Source: Magnetococcales bacterium | GTDB lineage: Bacteria > Pseudomonadota > Magnetococcia > Magnetococcales > UBA8363 | DNA: 51,817 nt | NCBI GenBank assembly: GCA_015232865.1 | Contig: JADFYU010000016.1 | Location: 1 to 51,817, forward strand | Direction: 5' to 3' | Shown here: one piece after another, positions 9,099 to 16,727 of the stretch | Layout of the letters: each line of letters opens with the position of its first letter | How positions within the stretch are numbered: the stretch's first letter is position 1 | The notes under the pieces: generated by a model | Seen by the model: the letters and a program-made list of their open reading frames with translations, nothing else | Database searches by the model: none | Told to the model about the DNA's origin: nothing | Position numbers and translations under genes: made by a program

Positions 9099-9464
9099 GT
9101 GAGTAATTCAAAAGAGCTCAGCTCAGACGATGGTGATATAAAGAGTCTTCGATCATTAGTTGAAGAACAACTTACCATAATCACCGGTCAGCTTTCTGTA
9201 CTAACGGAAAACATGATGATTGTAAAAGATGATCTTTCCCTACTTAAGCAGCAGCAGAGAAGAACAACAGAGGACATTGAAGAACTCAATATAGGTTACA
9301 GAGCTCACCAGCGTAGTGCCAGGTATGGTAGAAGTCGGAGCAGAGCTTCTTACGATATTACACAACTTTCAGGCGAAGGATTTGCACCCGTACGTTCTTC
9401 GGGCGGCCAGTTTTTAGAGCCTAGAGAATCTTGGGTTCCCGTCTCCCCCCTTGATCAAGACTAA
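9099..9464 (+). CDS. Small coiled-coil protein in an AT-rich island
   Basis: I prefer the GTG at 9099 (121 residues) because the upstream extension to 8895 reads like non-coding sequence. AGAGAGG lies 12 bases upstream, which is rather far. The protein has an acidic N-terminus, a heptad-like helix (residues about 12-60, SLVEEQLTIITGQLSVLTEN onward), then a basic serine/arginine-rich segment (YGRSRSRASYD) and a proline-containing tail. No family is recognised. The surrounding 1.5 kb is visibly richer in A/T than its neighbours, consistent with acquired DNA. It may be a real orphan gene, with moderate doubt. Confidence 0.45.
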   Translation: MSNSKELSSDDGDIKSLRSLVEEQLTIITGQLSVLTENMMIVKDDLSLLKQQQRRTTEDIEELNIGYRAHQRSARYGRSRSRASYDITQLSGEGFAPVRSSGGQFLEPRESWVPVSPLDQD

Positions 9465-9523
9465 TTAGCTGTCATTTTTATTTTCTCAACGACTCAGACA
9501 GTTAACAATGGAATTCTTGGTTT

Positions 9524-10449
9524 ATGTTTGGAGTTGATTTTCTCACTAATGGTCTTAAAAAATACTGGCAAGACAGCTTTTTTTTGACACAATCAAGAAT
9601 ATCTATTTTAACAAAGGCTGAATCTCCATTTTTTTTACCGTTTGGAAATCGATCATTACAGCCTATCACAGGCGAAAACATTTACAAAATAAGACTGAGA
9701 CCAACCAAGGAATGGCTTTATTATACGATATTTGGACTTCTTCTGGTTGTTCTTCCATTCTTTTCACTACACGTTCCGCTCCGCACTGAACTGCCTGTTG
9801 TGGGCTGTATAGCCCTCTTGCCTGCGGGAATTTCATTTTTTTTTCTTTTATCTTTTCTTGTCCTGACTCTGTTAATCTACCAAGGCAACCAGCGCTTCGA
9901 GTATTTACGTACCACCCGTCACTGGAATAACACACGCCATTCTCGTAGCATTCGTCTTTGCAAATCAGGGCTTCTACCAAGTGCTGCTCTATCGATATTA
10001 TTTGCCTACATTGTCGTTTTACTCCGTGACAACCCTCAGAATAGCTATCTTTTTTTAGATTTACAAAAATTACAGGCGATCAAGCCTGGCCAATATTTTT
10101 ACCAATCGTGCTACTCATCTGGCGTATCCGTTCAGGAATTCCTCTGCCTCAACTGACCAAGATCGTTAATCGTAAAGACTTGCCTGGAACAACGAGACGA
10201 GTTTTCAATACAATTTTTTTCTCTCCAGAACAAAAAAAAGGCCTGCTAAGTTACAAATTTAATGCTCGTTATACTGGAACTTGGCGCCAACGCTCAGATT
10301 TCTCACAACTAACATGGCAGTTTGCAATAACAGAGGCATTTTTTTTTAACAAAACACTCTGTATAAAAAACTTTGCCGGCTCTTCTCTGTGGTCTCGGCC
10401 ATCATTTGTTTTATGGTTAATCCTAAATCCGGCCGTTGACAGTGCGTGA
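9524..10449 (+). pseudogene. Probable frameshifted multi-spanning membrane protein, unknown family
   Basis: The first frame (9524-10156) encodes three hydrophobic segments (WLYYTIFGLLLVVLPFF, GCIALLPAGISFFFLLSFLV and LPSAALSILFAYIVVLL) and then loses coding character. A second frame becomes open after 10044 and continues with another membrane segment (WPIFLPIVLLIWRIRSG) and a basic soluble tail up to 10449. The switch point coincides with seven T at 10050-10056, and a one-base loss there would explain the change from one frame to the other. The result would be a four-helix protein of about 305 residues. A sequencing error, true decay or slippage on the T run are all possible. The 3' end runs into repeat copy R2. 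Confidence 0.45.
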
Positions 10450-10492
10450 ATGGTGCAATCCATCGATTTTTTGGGTGACGCAGAAAAAATCG
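10424..10492. repeat. Copy R2 (left half) of the dispersed palindromic repeat
   Basis: Starts with TCCTAAATCCGGCCGTTG, then GTGCGTG and ATGGTGCAA, as in R3. It then forms a perfect hairpin: CGATTTTTT (10464-10472) pairs with AAAAAATCG (10484-10492). The right half is not clearly recognisable before the VTC gene end at 10590. Confidence 0.45.
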
Positions 10493-10589
10493 CGGTTATC
10501 TTTGATCAGATGACGATTAGATCTGCCGGGCAAAACTCTGCTTTATCCAGCCTCGGGTCCATTGTTGCTGGCAGAACTCCATTCTCAAC

Positions 10590-11315
10590 CTAACCCCGCA
10601 CTTCATGGGCGAAAACCCGATCGACCCCCTCCACATATTTGGAGCTTTTGGTCACTCGGAAGGGAAACCATTCGGTGATTTTGCGGGCTTGGCTATCGAG
10701 GTCCGGGGCGTATTTCAACTCCATGACCAAATGTTGTTCCTGCACCGCTTCCCGGTTTCCCAGAGTGCTGAACCGTTCCATCCGCTTATAGAAAAAACCA
10801 CTGTCCAGGGTCAAACGAAACCGACCATCGGCTGAAATATGATAGTGACGGTGGTAGCGGTTCATCAGGACCGGTACCACCGACTTCATCGCTTGAAGCA
10901 CTGCAACCGGTAGATTGGAATTTTTCAAAACATTCTGGAATTGTTTAAGATCAAACCGGCTGTCTGTCGGCAGAAAAAGAGGGTTTAGAGGAAAGACCGC
11001 TTTGGTTCCCACGTGTCCGCGCTTGATCTTGACCTCCAATCGGGGCTGGCAGATGGTCCCGAGCAGATCCCCATACCAGCGCACGCGGATTTTTATCCGA
11101 TCGGCCAAACCATCGACATTATCAAAATAACTTTGATAATCAATACCATCAAAATAGATATTGTTGTTATGGCGCGGCGGGTGTGCCGTTCGGAAAAACG
11201 CCGGATGACGGCGAATCCAGGCATCGACCTCGGAGACGGAGCGATCCGAAATAAAAAACTTGCGCTCATAACGAAACGCCAAGCCTCGACTGAGATCATC
11301 TGAAAAACGTTCCAT
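10590..11315 (-). CDS. VTC-domain protein, candidate polyphosphate polymerase
   Basis: A 241-residue soluble protein with the tunnel-fold signature of VTC domains: an N-terminal RYERKFFI strand, then DRIKIRVRWYG, RLEVKIKRG, RYHRHYHI, RLTLDSGFF, LVMELKYAP and a closing TKSSKYVEGV. The alternating Arg/Lys/Glu residues on strands are those that bind triphosphate and polyphosphate in eukaryotic Vtc4. That it makes polyphosphate is inferred from the family. It is the last gene of a three-gene minus-strand operon: CotH ends 5 bases before its start. The same trio (DUF4956, CotH, VTC) recurs in many bacteria, so the products probably act together at the membrane. Confidence 0.85.
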   Translation of the reverse strand: MERFSDDLSRGLAFRYERKFFISDRSVSEVDAWIRRHPAFFRTAHPPRHNNNIYFDGIDYQSYFDNVDGLADRIKIRVRWYGDLLGTICQPRLEVKIKRGHVGTKAVFPLNPLFLPTDSRFDLKQFQNVLKNSNLPVAVLQAMKSVVPVLMNRYHRHYHISADGRFRLTLDSGFFYKRMERFSTLGNREAVQEQHLVMELKYAPDLDSQARKITEWFPFRVTKSSKYVEGVDRVFAHEVRG

Positions 11316-11320
11316 GGCGC

Positions 11321-14098
11321 CTATTGACCCGATACCGGAGTAATCTGCTGACGAACCGAATTTTTTTGGCCGGAAAAACGTTGACCATCGATAATCAGGG
11401 TCGAGCCGACCTCGATCAAGTCTCGCTGGCCGACCTCGGTCTGGGAGAGGCGATCAACGACGATGGTAGCGGGTCCAAACTCAGATTTTTTTTGGTAGGC
11501 ACTCAATCCGATCGCTACCGTAGCGAGACGAACCCCCTGGGCCTTGACCTGGGAGCCGTCTTTGCTGGCGATGCCGATATTGGCTTTGCTGACCGTCAAC
11601 CCTTCGATGCGAACCTGACTGCGCTCCCCCACACTGACCGCCTTATCCCCCGCTCCATTGACCTGAACCTCTTGGAGTTGAATGCGACTACCGGAGAAAT
11701 CAAGACAGTCTCCGTTGGCCCCCTCCACACTACCTTCAACCGCCCCTCCACAGTTGACGAATCGGGAGTGGCGAATGATGCCCGTACCAAAATCGATATC
11801 GACGGCATCGGAAAAGCTATGAGAAAAAAGAGTCTGTTCGATTAGAAAATCGGATCGAATAATGTTAAGAATATCGTCGGCATCGTGATTATTGGCAAAA
11901 CGGCATCCTTGGATATCCACGTCTGCCTGATAAAAATTGACCGAACTGGTCAGTGACCAACCGGCAAACAAGGGTCGGGCCAAATGGCTGAAATGGACCT
12001 GATGGAGTCGAGACCGTTCTGAGGTATTGAGAACCAACAATCCTTGGCCGGTTCCATCACTGGAGAACAATCGGATCGGCCGATTTGCCTCTGCGATCCA
12101 CTGCAATGGCGAATAACTGAGGATCATCGCCCCCTGGGTCAGATCCAGATGGGTATCGGATGAGGCCAGAATGCGGTAGTCAGGCGGAAGGACCAGGGTT
12201 TGTGAGAGCGTCCAGCGACCGGGTTTGATCCGAATGGTGCGGGCCTGTTCGTCCTGTATCAAGAATGGGAATTGTGTCGAATTGGCCGACAGCCGTATGG
12301 GATCAAAGCGCAACAAGTCCCCTTGATGAGGCCAGGGCAGTGCCGTCACACTCTCCCGTGCTTTTTGGCCGGGCTGACCCATCCAAAGGGCAACACTCAG
12401 AGCGTTACGATCCATCGCCTGAATTTGAACCGGCAGCGATTGAGTGAGCGTTTGAAAGGAGCGTCGAACCCCGCCGGCACTGCGAAACTGCGGATGATGA
12501 AAGCCGTTGAGCGGGTCGATCCAAGCCGAAAACGATACCGGCGTGGCCGGACTTTTGCCGTCCGTCACTGAAACGGAATGTAGGTGCAGAGGAATTTCTC
12601 CCTTGTTTTGTATAAACAAGGTTAACTGGTCCGCTTTGGAAAACTGATAAAACGCCGTAATGTTCGACCGATTTTCAGAGATCGCCCGACGTATCTGTGT
12701 CTGGTTTTTGGTCAAAAATCTCTTTTCAAAGATAGAGTAAGGGTAATCCCGATGCAGAATGGAAAGATTTTTTTCCAGCTCCGGTCCAATCTGCCCATAG
12801 AACCGGGGCAAATAACTGGAGTGGGTAAGTCGTTTCAACTGCCCGACATAAAGAGACCAGAATTCGGCTTCCTGAAAAAGCCGCTGGTGAATCTGACAGC
12901 CTTGGAATGGCTGGCAATTCTCGCCTTTTTCATACCAGTTCCAGAGTTGGGTTGGCGACAGATCCGAGTCACCACTCATGGACCAGGTGCTGGAAGGGTG
13001 GGTATTCCACTCACCGACAATCGGCTCGATGAGCCCGGTAATGGGATTAAAATAAAAGCGAAGATTGGAGATCAACAGACTGTGCGAACCAAACAATAGA
13101 TCGCTGATGGCATACATCCGAGCCATCTGCGTCGTATCAAACAGTTGACTGGCCTTGATCTCCCCAGCAAAGAAACCGGCAAACAGTCGCTGGACATGGC
13201 GTAATTGCTGGCTTTTTTCTGGATTTTTCTGGATACTTCCCGCCCCTAGTGGACGAACCAGGGAATCCATATGAAACAGCAATTTTTCTTGGCTCAATGT
13301 ACCCAGCAAAACCGGATCGTCCAGGCCGTCAGCCTCCTTTGAATCCAATGACCACCGCGCCAGTTTAAAAACAAGACCCTCCCGGCGCTGGTTGTTTTCA
13401 ATCAAATATTTTTCCGGGTGCTCTTCCAGAACATAGATGCCGTGATGTTTGCCGTTGAGCGTCACATCGACAAACTTCATCCGTTTTGAGATCAACCCTT
13501 CATACTGGAGAAGTTGATGACCCACCCATTCATAAATCCCGTTGCGTGTTTTAGGATGCAGCAAGGAAAACTGACGCATGCCAAACAGGCTTTTTCCCTT
13601 CTCCAAACGAATGCGTAGAGAAAACTTTTCCGAATTCACATGGTCCAACCAATGCCCTTTGAGCCGGGCCTTGCCTTTGAACGACTCACCGGCCACGGAA
13701 ATTTTGATTGAAAATTTTTCCTCCTTGGCCGCCTCCGGGATGAAGCCGTTGACATAGGATTGGTCGATGAGATAATCAATTTTGCGCAGATGCTTGAATT
13801 TGATATCCAAGATCAGCCGCTCGGGTTGGCTGGTTTGGGCTTTGGCATAATTCCAGGGAATTTTGATGTTGCTTTTCAGGGTGTCCAATACCGAAGCCCG
13901 CAACTGTCCGTTGAGGATGTTCTCCCGGTAGAGAATCGCTCCCATGTAAAAGGAATAGAATGCCACGCCCATAAGCAGCGCAACCGCTAGACCGACCCAC
14001 AGAAAAACCTTTTTTCTGCCCTCAAAAAACGCGCCTGCCCCTCGTTTCAGGTTTTCCAAAACCGGACGGACAGGCGTTTCTGGATGTATAATCTTCAT
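11321..14098 (-). CDS. Membrane-anchored CotH-kinase-like protein with C-terminal beta-helix
   Basis: A 925-residue protein. A basic N-terminus and one membrane anchor (about residues 31-53, FLWVGLAVALLMGVAFYSFY) place the bulk outside the cytoplasm. Residues about 110-440 resemble the CotH kinase fold: FKGKARLKGHWLDH, SLRIRLEK, MRQFSLLHP, GIYEWVGHQLLQ, VTLNGKHHGIYVLEE and the later GEWNTHPSS. CotH proteins of spores and fungi are atypical surface protein kinases. The C-terminal part (about 640-900) has repeated short turns (GCRFANNH, TLFSHSFSDAVDID, SRFVNCGG, VQVNGAGDKAVSVG) typical of a right-handed parallel beta-helix. Fusion of the two is notable. It stands between the DUF4956 and VTC genes in one operon. 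Confidence 0.82.
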   Translation of the reverse strand: MKIIHPETPVRPVLENLKRGAGAFFEGRKKVFLWVGLAVALLMGVAFYSFYMGAILYRENILNGQLRASVLDTLKSNIKIPWNYAKAQTSQPERLILDIKFKHLRKIDYLIDQSYVNGFIPEAAKEEKFSIKISVAGESFKGKARLKGHWLDHVNSEKFSLRIRLEKGKSLFGMRQFSLLHPKTRNGIYEWVGHQLLQYEGLISKRMKFVDVTLNGKHHGIYVLEEHPEKYLIENNQRREGLVFKLARWSLDSKEADGLDDPVLLGTLSQEKLLFHMDSLVRPLGAGSIQKNPEKSQQLRHVQRLFAGFFAGEIKASQLFDTTQMARMYAISDLLFGSHSLLISNLRFYFNPITGLIEPIVGEWNTHPSSTWSMSGDSDLSPTQLWNWYEKGENCQPFQGCQIHQRLFQEAEFWSLYVGQLKRLTHSSYLPRFYGQIGPELEKNLSILHRDYPYSIFEKRFLTKNQTQIRRAISENRSNITAFYQFSKADQLTLFIQNKGEIPLHLHSVSVTDGKSPATPVSFSAWIDPLNGFHHPQFRSAGGVRRSFQTLTQSLPVQIQAMDRNALSVALWMGQPGQKARESVTALPWPHQGDLLRFDPIRLSANSTQFPFLIQDEQARTIRIKPGRWTLSQTLVLPPDYRILASSDTHLDLTQGAMILSYSPLQWIAEANRPIRLFSSDGTGQGLLVLNTSERSRLHQVHFSHLARPLFAGWSLTSSVNFYQADVDIQGCRFANNHDADDILNIIRSDFLIEQTLFSHSFSDAVDIDFGTGIIRHSRFVNCGGAVEGSVEGANGDCLDFSGSRIQLQEVQVNGAGDKAVSVGERSQVRIEGLTVSKANIGIASKDGSQVKAQGVRLATVAIGLSAYQKKSEFGPATIVVDRLSQTEVGQRDLIEVGSTLIIDGQRFSGQKNSVRQQITPVSGQ

Positions 14099-14161
14099 CG
14101 ATTGACAGCCGTTTCCAATTTGAAGCGTTCTATCCGTTTATGGTCCAAAGCCGAATTGAGG

Positions 14162-14854
14162 TTAAAGACTCATATTCCGGTCAAGGAAACTGATCCGCAC
14201 CTGAGGATCAAGGGCCTTGATCTGGTTTTGTGCCTGCTCAAGAGCCTCCAGATTTTTAAAGTGAGCCAGAAACAGATGCTCAGAGTGGTTGTGGTCAATA
14301 TCGCTGCGCTGTAGGTGCAACGCCGAACAGTGGTTTTTAAGAAGCTCGCTCAACATCCCAACCTGTAGCGGCTTCTCTCCCTCACTGGCCACTAATAACT
14401 GCATGTTGAGAGCCTCCTGAGCCACAGTACCCTGCCACCGGCTACGCAAGATCAAGGCGCCGACTATGATGAGGAAGGCGACAATGGTTACCAACCCCTG
14501 GTCGGCTCCCAAACCCAAACCGATGGCAATGGAGAGAAACATGAAGGAAAGCTCTTCGGGTTCTTTGATGGCGGTACGGAACCGGACGATAGAGAGGGCG
14601 CCGACCAATCCCAAGGAGAGGGCCAAAGAGGATTTGACAATGGTGATGATCAACATGGTGGTCATGGCAACCGGCAAAAACGTGCGCGCAAAAGCCTCCC
14701 GGTTGGAGAGGGCATTGCCGTAATGTTGATAGATCTTGGCCAAAAACAGGGTCAGGATGCCAACTATGGCGATATTGACGACAAACTGGATAAGGGATAT
14801 CTCGGCGCTGGAGTTAACCAGATATTGAGAAAATGTGTTCAGTTTCGCATCCAT
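14162..14854 (-). CDS. DUF4956 integral membrane protein
   Basis: A 230-residue protein with an N-terminal membrane half: IQFVVNIAIVGILTLFLAKI, FLPVAMTTMLIITIVKSSLALSLGLVGALSIVRFR, FMFLSIAIGLGLGADQGLVTIVAFLIIVGALIL. A cytosolic tail follows. The GLVGALSIVRFRTAIKEPEEL stretch is the hallmark of DUF4956 proteins. This is the first gene of the operon leading to CotH and VTC, with a gap of 63 bases to CotH. A membrane component for polyphosphate or surface-layer assembly is plausible, but no biochemical role is established to my knowledge. Confidence 0.85.
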   Translation of the reverse strand: MDAKLNTFSQYLVNSSAEISLIQFVVNIAIVGILTLFLAKIYQHYGNALSNREAFARTFLPVAMTTMLIITIVKSSLALSLGLVGALSIVRFRTAIKEPEELSFMFLSIAIGLGLGADQGLVTIVAFLIIVGALILRSRWQGTVAQEALNMQLLVASEGEKPLQVGMLSELLKNHCSALHLQRSDIDHNHSEHLFLAHFKNLEALEQAQNQIKALDPQVRISFLDRNMSL

Positions 14855-15304
14855 AGGGCCATTATTTCATAGTGAGGGTTGATTGTGAAAAGCCGGGCTA
14901 TTTTCAGCCTGGTTTGTCCCTGAGGCTTTTGGACCTATTCCGCCCGTCCAACAGCCCGAAGCGGATTGAGAAGGGTTGCGAAAAACCGATCCAAATCCGC
15001 TAAAAAAATATCGCAAATCATAACAGAGCTTCCGAACAATTGGAACCGGTTGAGGAAAATCCCCAAAATCCGATCGGACAGACCTGCTTTGAAGTTGGAA
15101 ACGACAGTTGTCTGTCACAAATGGATATCGGCTCAAATCAGCCGATTTGGCAATCGACACAGACCGGAAAAAAATATTAAAATCAACCAACTGAGATGGC
15201 ATTCAATTTGCTGTAATCTAATTAACGACCAATTATTTGATCGATTGACGGACTCTGGTGTGTGGTCCTGTAACGATAAACAAACGGCAAAAAGGATTAT
15301 TGAG
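14855..15304. other. Intergenic region upstream of the DUF4956 operon, no gene seen
   Basis: About 450 bases. The promoter of the minus-strand operon should lie near 14855-14960, but I find no clear -10/-35 or sigma-54 match. Open frames here on both strands lack ribosome sites and family resemblance. Confidence 0.5.
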
Positions 15305-15439
15305 ATGTTACACGAAAACCAAACCAAAATGTGGCTGTTCGGGCTGGACAAAAGAAAAATTGAAAACCCAAAAGAAATATCCAAGGAAACAAAAAAGGAG
15401 GTCAAACGGTCCGGTCAAAATGCGCTGAAACCCGTCTGA
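15305..15439 (+). CDS. Possible 44-residue lysine-rich small protein
   Basis: An ATG at 15305 lies 8 bases after AAGGA. The product (MLHENQTKMWLFGLDKRKIE onward) is very basic, with a possible amphipathic helix. It resembles no family I know. The same frame extends upstream to 14966 without a credible start. It is followed by repeat copy R3. Real coding status is uncertain. Confidence 0.35.
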   Translation: MLHENQTKMWLFGLDKRKIENPKEISKETKKEVKRSGQNALKPV

Positions 15440-15454
15440 GTCGAAACCATAATT

Positions 15455-15593
15455 CTAGAAACGGCGGTTGGTGGTGCGTGCATGGTGCAACAGAAGAAGT
15501 CGCCGTCACCTTGTTGGTGATCGGATCTTCTTCTGTTTTGCCAGGCGAATTATTGGGTTGTGCCAAGTGCGTGCCGATAACTGCCGTTTCTAG
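15455..15593. repeat. Copy R3 of the dispersed palindromic repeat, best-preserved structure
   Basis: Three nested stems can form. The outer stem is CTAGAAACGGC (15455-15465) with GCCGTTTCTAG (15583-15593), 11 perfect pairs. The middle stem is CAGAAGAAG (15491-15499) with CTTCTTCTG (15527-15535). The apical stem is TCACC with GGTGA. The family blocks GTGCGTGCATGGTGCAA, TTGCCAGGCGAATTATTGGG and TTGTGCCAAGTGCGTGCC are present. Confidence 0.6.
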
Positions 15594-15667
15594 GATAATC
15601 CGAAATTCAGCGGTTTAGTGTTCGGGAAGATGACCTCTATACAAACCAGGCCGTGCAAAAATGAGAA

Positions 15668-15693
15668 ACCTATGGTAGAACTCTACCATAGGT
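15668..15693. promoter_or_regulatory. 26-bp near-perfect palindrome (candidate operator)
   Basis: ACCTATGGTAGA (15668-15679), then AC, then the exact reverse complement TCTACCATAGGT. The two-base spacer makes a DNA dyad bound by a dimer more likely than an RNA hairpin. It lies about 240 bases upstream of the solute-binding protein gene. No T run follows, so a terminator is unlikely. The rest of 15594-15929 holds nothing else I can support. Confidence 0.45.
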
Positions 15694-15929
15694 CTGAGAT
15701 GTAACCGTTTCCATTCCGACTGACTGACGTGGTCTGGCTGGAACAGGAGATATCAGAAAATCTTCTAAAAAAACATCTGTGTTAACGATTCGAGTCTGAA
15801 CGTTGAACGACCAATATCTATCTGATTTTACAAATCCAACCACAAACCGACACAACTGAACAAGATGATCCTCCAACAAGCTCAACCAGATAATCGCGTT
15901 CTCACCACATCCTGAATGGAGAGTCCCGC

Positions 15930-16688
15930 ATGATTCGACTGAAGTTTGTCATCTCTGTTTTTTTATTATTCTGGGTCTGCCATTTTTCTATTGCAAACGC
16001 CCAGGACAAGATCTCCTTCGCCCTCTTGGAATGGCCACCGCATACCACGCAAAAGAGTGAAGGTTATGGGGTCGCTTCAGAACTGATCTCCGCCATATGC
16101 AAAGAGATGAACCTGGAGCCTCAATACCATTTTTACCCCCTTAAACGACTGTTGGGCTACATCGAAGAGGGCAGGCATTGGGCGGCCTTTCCTGGTAGCC
16201 ATACGAAACAGAGAGCGGAACGTTTTTTCTATTCCGACCCAATTTTTCCCCAAGTCGATCGCCTGTTCTATTATAAAAAAAAACCGGATCTGATTTTCAA
16301 TACTCTGGAAGATCTGCGCCCCTTTACCATCGGCGGAACCAAGGGGTTCTGGTATGAAGAGGAGTTCAAAAAAGCGGGATTGAACACCTATTATGTCTCG
16401 GAAGACCGCGTGGCCCTCAACATGTTGATTCATGGTCGGGTCGATCTGGTCGCCCTGAATGACGTCGTCGGATGGCAACTCATAAAAACCCATTTTCCTG
16501 ATGAAATTCAAAATTTTGCTGTCATCCAGCCCCCGCTGAAAGTGAAAAAAAACTATTTATTGGCATCCAAAACCTACCCCAACTCCGAATTTATTTTAGA
16601 TCAGTTCAATTTGGGACTCAAAAAAGTCAAAGAACTGGGCATCTACCGTAAAATTGCACAAAAATATGGCATGATGGTAGACCCTTAG
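15930..16688 (+). CDS. Periplasmic solute-binding protein (family 3 type), likely sensor partner
   Basis: A 252-residue protein with a signal peptide (cleavage after IANA, before QDKISF). The fold pattern is that of extracellular solute-binding proteins of family 3: ISFALLEWPPHT, VASELISAICKEMNLE, a HWAAFPGSHTKQRAERFFYSDPIF stretch, TIGGTKGFWYEEEF, VDLVALNDVVGWQLIKTHFP, and a final GLKKVKELGIYRKIAQKYG. A ribosome site (GGAGAG) precedes the ATG. No ABC permease is adjacent. Instead a hybrid sensor kinase starts 39 bases downstream, so the protein may deliver a ligand signal to that kinase. The ligand is unknown. Confidence 0.8.
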   Translation: MIRLKFVISVFLLFWVCHFSIANAQDKISFALLEWPPHTTQKSEGYGVASELISAICKEMNLEPQYHFYPLKRLLGYIEEGRHWAAFPGSHTKQRAERFFYSDPIFPQVDRLFYYKKKPDLIFNTLEDLRPFTIGGTKGFWYEEEFKKAGLNTYYVSEDRVALNMLIHGRVDLVALNDVVGWQLIKTHFPDEIQNFAVIQPPLKVKKNYLLASKTYPNSEFILDQFNLGLKKVKELGIYRKIAQKYGMMVDP

Positions 16689-16727
16689 AATGACTGCCCG
16701 AAGACTCTTTTCACTCGGCTATGCTTT

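Noticed and set aside
14966..15304. Upstream extension of the small ORF at 15305
   Set aside because: No credible start or coding character before 15305; only the last 44 codons have a ribosome site.
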